Positions 14,434 through 18,310 of a stretch of 18,310 bases of DNA are shown here, in pieces (position 1 is the first letter of the stretch; each line of letters starts with the position of its first letter). A model generated the notes under the pieces. That model searched no databases and was not told the origin of the DNA. It worked only from the letters and a program-made list of their open reading frames with translations. The DNA is from CAYSWF01 sp964562905 (GTDB taxonomy: Bacteria > Patescibacteriota > Andersenbacteria > UBA10190), in contig CAZLVG010000017.1 of assembly GCA_964562905.1 (NCBI GenBank), positions 1-18,310 on the forward strand. The letters are read 5' to 3'. Position numbers and translations under genes: made by a program.

Positions 14434-14482
14434 ACCTTTTCAGCTTAAGGCTTAATGGTGCGCCTGGCCAGGCTTTTCCCGT

Positions 14483-15043
14483 TTAAACTGTCTTGATGTC
14501 TTCTTCCTTACGGGCGGCCAGCCGCTCTATTTCCTCATTGGCGTTATTGATCAGGTCATCCAGCTTGCCTCTGCCGTCGTAGAAGTCATCTTCGGTGATG
14601 TCCCCCGCCTCTTTTTGTTCTTTGAGAAGCTTCAGCGCCTCGTCCCGGGCCTGCCGCAGCCGCACCCGGGCCTCTTCCACTTTCTTGTGCAGCAGTTTTA
14701 GGGTTTGCCCCCGAACTTCCTCCGTCAGCGAAGGAAAGACCAGGCGGATAACCTGTTCATCCCGGCTAGGCAGGGCCCCCAGGGCCGCTTCTGTCAGTGC
14801 CTTTTCTATGGAAGGAGCCGCCTGCTGGTCCCAGGGAGAAATACCTAAAGTTCTGGCGTCCAGGCTGTTGATGGAAGCCAATCCGTTCAAAGGCGTGCGC
14901 ACTCCATAATGCTCCACTGGAATACGCTCCACCATGTCTGGCTTAACCCGGCCAGTCCTTATCCCGGCAATTTCAGCGGTAAACCACTCCTTTATCTCTT
15001 CTTGGTTTTGGTTGAAAATATCGTGAATTTCCTGCCGGGCCAT
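14483..15043 (-). CDS. frr: Ribosome recycling factor
   Basis: With EF-G, this protein splits post-termination ribosomes. The 186-aa length matches the E. coli protein (185). It has the two-domain layout: a three-helix bundle formed by residues 1-30 and about 105-186, and a small beta domain (31-104) containing RTGRVKPDMVERIPVEHYG and PLNGLASINSLDARTLGISP. The conserved Arg of the bundle appears as R133 in RQARDEA. The frame is open upstream to 15082, but the first 13 residues would overlap the holB-like gene and are not RRF-like, so I chose the ATG at 15043. It follows the holB-like stop by 10 nt. Confidence 0.96.
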   Translation of the reverse strand: MARQEIHDIFNQNQEEIKEWFTAEIAGIRTGRVKPDMVERIPVEHYGVRTPLNGLASINSLDARTLGISPWDQQAAPSIEKALTEAALGALPSRDEQVIRLVFPSLTEEVRGQTLKLLHKKVEEARVRLRQARDEALKLLKEQKEAGDITEDDFYDGRGKLDDLINNANEEIERLAARKEEDIKTV

Positions 15044-15053
15044 ACTGTTTCCA

Positions 15054-15680
15054 TTATGCCGCATCTTCCGGCAGCGAGGCAAGTAAAACCTCCCGGGCCA
15101 GTTTCTCGTTGCCGCGCGCGCTTTTTATTCGGTAATAATCACGCAGGCGCGTAAAGGCCAGTTTCAGCTCCGGAGTAGGGCCGCGGGTGGCCAGCTGCTT
15201 GGACAGCCTTCCGGCTATCTTCTCTATTTCATCCCCTGCCTTCCGCTGCGGCGGAACTGGCTCCATTTGCACCTGCACGCAGCGCGAGCGGACGGTAGCG
15301 GGCAGGCGCGCCGGGTTGATGGTCATAAGCAGATAGCGAGTGGTGTTAGTATTCTCTTCCAGTGATTTCAACAAGGCGTTGGCAGCCGGACGGCTAAGCT
15401 TCTCCGCTTGGTGAATGATTAGCACCCGGCGTTTTGAAAATGACGTGCGCGCCCCTGCCGACAGCAGCTGTCTAACCTGCTTGACGGACACCGTGGCTCC
15501 CTCACTTTGCAGCCACACTGTTTCAGTGTGCTTGTCTGCCGTAACGTCTTTCGCTTTCGCTTCCAGGCTGTCAGTAGCGGGTCCCGTCAGCAGTACTGGA
15601 GCCTCCGCCCGCGCTGACCGCAGCCAGTTGCTTAAGTAATCCCCCACGGCTTGGCCGCTGGCTGTTTTTTGCTCCTTCAT
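15054..15680 (-). CDS. holB: Short DNA polymerase III delta'-like clamp-loader protein
   Basis: A 208-aa AAA+ protein of the clamp-loader delta'/gamma type. Recognisable parts are the degenerate Walker A position TGPATDSLEAK (32-42, no GKT), the Walker B-like strand RRVLIIHQAEKLSRPAANAL (84-103) leading into LLKSLEE, sensor 1 TRYLLMTINPARLPATVRSRC (114-134, given in part), and the SRC motif (132-134). Delta' is catalytically inert in known clamp loaders, so loss of Walker A is expected. It is much shorter than E. coli delta' (334 aa): it lacks the four-cysteine zinc module, and the collar domain is reduced to about 60-70 residues. I chose the ATG at 15680, which overlaps the secF stop by 4 bp and follows AAGAAGGG. 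The frame continues upstream to 15776 inside secF with unlikely sequence. Confidence 0.8.
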   Translation of the reverse strand: MKEQKTASGQAVGDYLSNWLRSARAEAPVLLTGPATDSLEAKAKDVTADKHTETVWLQSEGATVSVKQVRQLLSAGARTSFSKRRVLIIHQAEKLSRPAANALLKSLEENTNTTRYLLMTINPARLPATVRSRCVQVQMEPVPPQRKAGDEIEKIAGRLSKQLATRGPTPELKLAFTRLRDYYRIKSARGNEKLAREVLLASLPEDAA

Positions 15681-16549
15681 CCCTTCTTGGCCAGGTAGTA
15701 TAAGCACGGTGGAGCAACAAACAGAGAAGAATAAGTGCCGAGGATAGTGCCAGCCGCCAAAGCTACAATAAACCACCTGATACTGGGACCACCCAGCAAC
15801 AGCAGCGCGCCCAACACCAGTAGGGTGGTAAAGGAAGTGTTAAGGGAACGGGTCAGGCTTTTCTTTACCGCTTCGTCAAGCGCGTCCAGCAGCGTGCCCC
15901 GGCGCGTGGTCAGCCATTGCGAGCGCAGCCGGTTAAAAATGACAATGGTGTCGTTAACGGAATATCCCAGGATGGCCAGCATGGCCGTTACGAACAAGGT
16001 ATCCACGGTTACGCCCAGCCAAGCTCCCAGGACGGCGAACAAGGCCAGCACTGCCAACAGGTCGTGCACCAAGGCGTAAATAGCCGCCACACCGAATTTC
16101 CAGGCCGAGATCAGGCCGGCCGTATGGCGGAAAGTGTAAGCCAGATAGACCACTAGCACGGCCAGGACAACGGTTACGGCCACTATCGCTTTCTGGCGCA
16201 GCTCCGCGCCGATGGTGGGTCCGATTGATTCATAACGCAACTCTTCCTTGAACACCCCCTGATCGTTAAGAGATTGGACTGCTTCCTGGTGTTGTTTTTG
16301 CGACAAGGGCTCGGTCCTGATCAAAAGCCGGCTATCTCCGGCCGACTGCGCGGAAGCTTCCAGGTCCATTTTTTCCCGCAGCAGCCGGCTCGCTTCTTCC
16401 GGACTGACTTCCCGGGCGGTTTCTATTTCCATAAGCGATCCTCCCGTAAAGTCTATGCCGGGCACCGGCCGCAGGACGGCCGTGGCCAGTACACTGACCG
16501 TGATGGTGGCCAGCGATATGGCCAGCATTTTTTTAGGGCGGATTATCAT
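15677..16549 (-). CDS. secF: Protein translocase subunit SecF
   Basis: SecF pairs with SecD to pull secreted proteins across the membrane using the proton gradient. The 290-aa protein has a first helix (about 8-26), then GIDFTGGS (31-38), a short extracytoplasmic domain (about 40-115), and five further helices. The conserved RND block GYSVNDTIVIFNRLR lies at 195-209, with SLTRSLNTSFTTLLVLGALL after it (231-250). The ATG at 16549 overlaps the secD stop (ATGA), and AAAGGG upstream gives a fair ribosome binding site. Its stop overlaps the holB-like start. Confidence 0.97.
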   Translation of the reverse strand: MIIRPKKMLAISLATITVSVLATAVLRPVPGIDFTGGSLMEIETAREVSPEEASRLLREKMDLEASAQSAGDSRLLIRTEPLSQKQHQEAVQSLNDQGVFKEELRYESIGPTIGAELRQKAIVAVTVVLAVLVVYLAYTFRHTAGLISAWKFGVAAIYALVHDLLAVLALFAVLGAWLGVTVDTLFVTAMLAILGYSVNDTIVIFNRLRSQWLTTRRGTLLDALDEAVKKSLTRSLNTSFTTLLVLGALLLLGGPSIRWFIVALAAGTILGTYSSLFVAPPCLYYLAKKG

Positions 16550-17895
16550 GACGGCGACCCTTTAACCTTTTTCGCTGCCAGCAGAAAGGGGCGTCGCGTC
16601 CATTTTGGCGACAACGATAAAAACAAGAAAGTACGCGTTACGGTAATAGCCGTGAACATGGACAGGATTATTCCCAAAGCGAAAGTTAGCGCAAAGCCGC
16701 GGATGATGGAGGTGCCGAAGCCGTATAAAACCAACGCCGTCAGCAAACTGGAGACATTAGAGGCCTTGATGGTGTCCCACGCTTCCTGAAAGCCGTTCTG
16801 CAGGGAATACGGCAGGCTGCGCTGTGCTCTCAAGTTTTCCCGCAGCCTCTCAAAGATCAGCACGTTGGCGTCCACCGCCAAGCCTACTGTCAGAATAAAT
16901 CCGGCCACGCCGGCCAGCGTCAAGGTTACGGGTACCAGCTTGACCAGCGCCAGGAAGAAGACGGCGTAAAGAGTCAGCGCCACGGCCGCAACTAGCCCCG
17001 GCAGCCGGTAGAACAAAATCATCCACGCTATTACCAGCGCCAGGCCGGCTATCCCCGCCCGCACGCTTTGCTGTACCGACAGCCTGCCTAAGCTGGGCCC
17101 TACCGTCTGCCGCCCGATCAGCTCTACAGGCACGGGCAGAGCGTCGGCGTTGAGATCTTGGGCCAGTTGTTTGGCTTCGGCCAGGTCAAATCCCCCGGAG
17201 ATAACCGCCTGGCCGTTGGTAATTTCCGACTGCACCACGGGCGCGGAAATAGGAACTCCGTCCAGGTAAATAGCCAGGCGTTTGCCGATATTTTCCTTAG
17301 TCAGTTCGGCGAATAATTCCGCCCCCTCACGGTTGAATTCTAGGTTAATTTGCGGCTGACCCAGAGCCTGGTCGAAAGTTACTGACGCTCGCTCCAGGTG
17401 CTTTCCCGTCAGTGAGGCGCGTTCAAAGATAGGCCCCGGCACGCTTTCCGGGTCGTCAATGTTAAACTGCTGGATTGCTTCTTCCTCCACCACCTCGCGG
17501 CGGAAGTCCAGCTGGGGCGTTTTGCCGATAAGCTTGATGGCCTGGTCAGGATCGTGCACGCCGGCCAGCTCCACGATGATGCGCCTTTCCTCGCCCACTT
17601 TATTGGTCTGCACTACCGGCTCGGACACGCCGAAGGCGTTGACCCGTCTTTCAATCACGTCGCGCACGCCGGCCAGGGCGCTGGGAGCGTCGTCGGGCGA
17701 CACGCCGGATAAGTCGGCCCGGTAGACCAGGTGCGAGCCGCCCTGCAAGTCCAAGCCTAATTTTACGTCAAGATTGCGGGTAAAACCGCCTATCTTTAGC
17801 GACGGATGCCCGGGCAGGTCAATCCACAAGGCTAACGCGGCCAATACTAAAATACCCGCCGCGTTGACTAGCAAATGCTTGGTTTGTTTCTCCAT
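16546..17895 (-). CDS. secD: Protein translocase subunit SecD
   Basis: SecD is the larger partner of SecF and assists late steps of Sec-dependent export. The 449-aa protein has an N-terminal helix (about 8-25), LGLDLQGGSHLVYRADLSG (46-64), the P1 extracytoplasmic region (about 60-270) and a six-helix RND half (about 276-430) with VGLAVDANVLIFERLREN (337-354), where D342 lies in the proton-relay position. The P1 domain is short compared with E. coli SecD (615 aa), as in many Gram-positive and reduced bacteria. The ATG at 17895 has no Shine-Dalgarno. It is the first gene of the long minus-strand run, 229 bp after the end of secA. Confidence 0.97.
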   Translation of the reverse strand: MEKQTKHLLVNAAGILVLAALALWIDLPGHPSLKIGGFTRNLDVKLGLDLQGGSHLVYRADLSGVSPDDAPSALAGVRDVIERRVNAFGVSEPVVQTNKVGEERRIIVELAGVHDPDQAIKLIGKTPQLDFRREVVEEEAIQQFNIDDPESVPGPIFERASLTGKHLERASVTFDQALGQPQINLEFNREGAELFAELTKENIGKRLAIYLDGVPISAPVVQSEITNGQAVISGGFDLAEAKQLAQDLNADALPVPVELIGRQTVGPSLGRLSVQQSVRAGIAGLALVIAWMILFYRLPGLVAAVALTLYAVFFLALVKLVPVTLTLAGVAGFILTVGLAVDANVLIFERLRENLRAQRSLPYSLQNGFQEAWDTIKASNVSSLLTALVLYGFGTSIIRGFALTFALGIILSMFTAITVTRTFLFLSLSPKWTRRPFLLAAKKVKGSPS

Positions 17896-17944
17896 TGTTG
17901 TTGTTAAAGATAAAATGTCCGGTCGGGACAGACAAGGGGTAGCC

Positions 17945-17986
17945 CGTAATTCGTAATCCGTAACTCGTAATTCGTAATTCGTAAAG
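17945..17986. repeat. Tandem 7-bp repeat, six copies
   Basis: The unit cgtaatt is repeated six times over 42 bp: three exact copies, then variants cgtaatc, cgtaact and cgtaaag. It lies in the secA-secD gap about 50-90 bp upstream of the secD ATG, where a leader or promoter would sit. Being 7 bp long it would change reading frame, which is acceptable in non-coding DNA. If read on the minus strand it would give LRIT-type repeats in a spurious open frame (17819-18025), which I do not annotate. Confidence 0.85.
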
Positions 17987-18024
17987 AACTTCCTTAATTC
18001 CCTGCTCTGGAAAGCTGCCGTGCA

Positions 18025-18065
18025 AACACCGTCATTTCAACTCCCGGTGTTAAACTCCCGGTGTT
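18025..18065. repeat. Duplicated 13-bp repeat forming alternative hairpins
   Basis: aactcccggtgtt occurs at 18039-18051 and 18053-18065, period 14. The arm aacaccg at 18025-18031 can pair with cggtgtt in either copy (18045-18051 or 18059-18065). This gives two alternative stems in the secA-secD intergenic region. It could attenuate or end secA transcription, but no U-run follows on the minus strand, so a classic terminator is not supported. Confidence 0.6.
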
Positions 18066-18124
18066 GTACTTTTATTTAGCTATATTGAGCCAAAATGGGA
18101 AAATGGCAATTTTTTACCAGCTTC

Positions 18125-18310
18125 TTACGCCCCGTGGCACTTCTTAAACTTCTTGCCGCTGCCGCAGGGACAGGGGTCGTTGCGGCCCACGTTTTTATGG
18201 GGATTGCGGATGGGCTGGCCCGCGGCCGCCGGCCGGACCGATTCCGGCCGCGGCGCCCCGGCTGCCGGCGCGGATGGCTGCGCCGGGTGAGTGTGCTGCT
18301 CCTGTCCGGC
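18125..18310 (-). CDS. secA: Preprotein translocase ATPase SecA, C-terminal end (partial)
   Basis: Only the last 61 codons are in the window; the gene runs off the right edge. The visible part is an Ala/Pro-rich linker followed by the C-terminal zinc motif, RNDPCPCGSGKKFKKCHG, with the metal ligands C-x-C and C-H. In SecA this metal-binding tail contacts SecB, ribosomes or phospholipid. The same small motif occurs in other proteins, but the linker-plus-tail arrangement and the secD-secF genes next door make SecA the best call. The TAA stop is at 18125-18127. The frame has no start codon here because it is truncated by the window edge. Confidence 0.9.
   Translation of the reverse strand, partial: AGQEQHTHPAQPSAPAAGAPRPESVRPAAAGQPIRNPHKNVGRNDPCPCGSGKKFKKCHGA

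Noticed and set aside
14462..14473. Palindrome gcctggccaggc followed by tttt in the frr-rseP gap as a terminator
   Set aside because: The T-run is on the plus strand, while the surrounding genes are transcribed on the minus strand, where it reads as A's. No plus-strand gene ends here.
17819..18025. Minus-strand open frame with LRIT-like peptide repeats
   Set aside because: It overlaps the secD start and its repeat comes from the non-coding 7-bp tandem array, so it is not a gene.
1..18310. CRISPR array, prophage, transposase, defence island or biosynthetic cluster
   Set aside because: No regularly spaced repeats, no transposase, integrase, nuclease or cas-like frame, and no modular enzyme were seen. 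The content is mainly housekeeping genes.

Overview
The window looks like a GC-rich chromosome segment of an uncultured bacterium, and I favour a member of the Candidate Phyla Radiation / Patescibacteria (Parcubacteria-like). The reasons are indirect. Genes are packed with 1-13 bp overlaps. ProRS lacks the editing insertion usual in bacteria, and the clamp-loader delta' subunit is very short. Frr, RseP and ProS sit together without the uppS-cdsA-dxr genes that often separate frr from rseP. Most minus-strand genes have no clear Shine-Dalgarno sequence. TGA serves as an ordinary stop in at least seven genes (glycosyltransferase, serS, lysS, proS, mreC, secD, secF), which argues against the recoded UGA of Absconditabacteria/Gracilibacteria. 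The lineage call is inference.

Layout. Positions 1-149 are non-coding, with a GC-rich palindrome and one copy of a dispersed repeat. Positions 150-1154 (minus) hold a GtrA-like membrane protein and an unrecognised 175-aa protein. Positions 1435-2943 (plus) encode a GT-C membrane glycosyltransferase whose end overlaps the end of an FtsQ-like gene (2931-3776, minus). Positions 3872-4291 (plus) encode a 139-aa unknown protein with an internal WWxLIP duplication and a strong but possibly sequestered ribosome binding site. Then come serS (4298-5560) and lysS (5682-7154), both minus. They are separated only by a second, apparently full-length copy of the dispersed repeat, which has inverted ends and a G-rich centre. 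A 296-bp non-coding stretch with GC-rich repeats precedes greA (7451-7906, minus).

From 17895 down to 8014 ten minus-strand genes are nearly contiguous: secD, secF, a short holB, frr, rseP, proS, mreB, mreC, mreD and mrdA. Most junctions overlap by 1-7 bp, so this is very likely one operon. It links protein export (SecDF), membrane proteolysis (RseP), translation (Frr, ProS), a clamp-loader subunit, and the rod-shape/elongasome set (MreB, MreC, MreD, PBP2). The 3' end of secA enters at the right edge (18125 to beyond 18310). It is separated from secD by 229 bp holding a tandem 7-bp repeat and a hairpin with duplicated arms.

I found no rRNA, tRNA, CRISPR array, transposase or prophage gene, and no defence or biosynthetic system. 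Most of the window is ordinary housekeeping sequence. The parts that deserve a second look are the MITE-like repeat, the WWxLIP protein with its leader, the minimal delta' protein and the unrecognised 175-aa protein.
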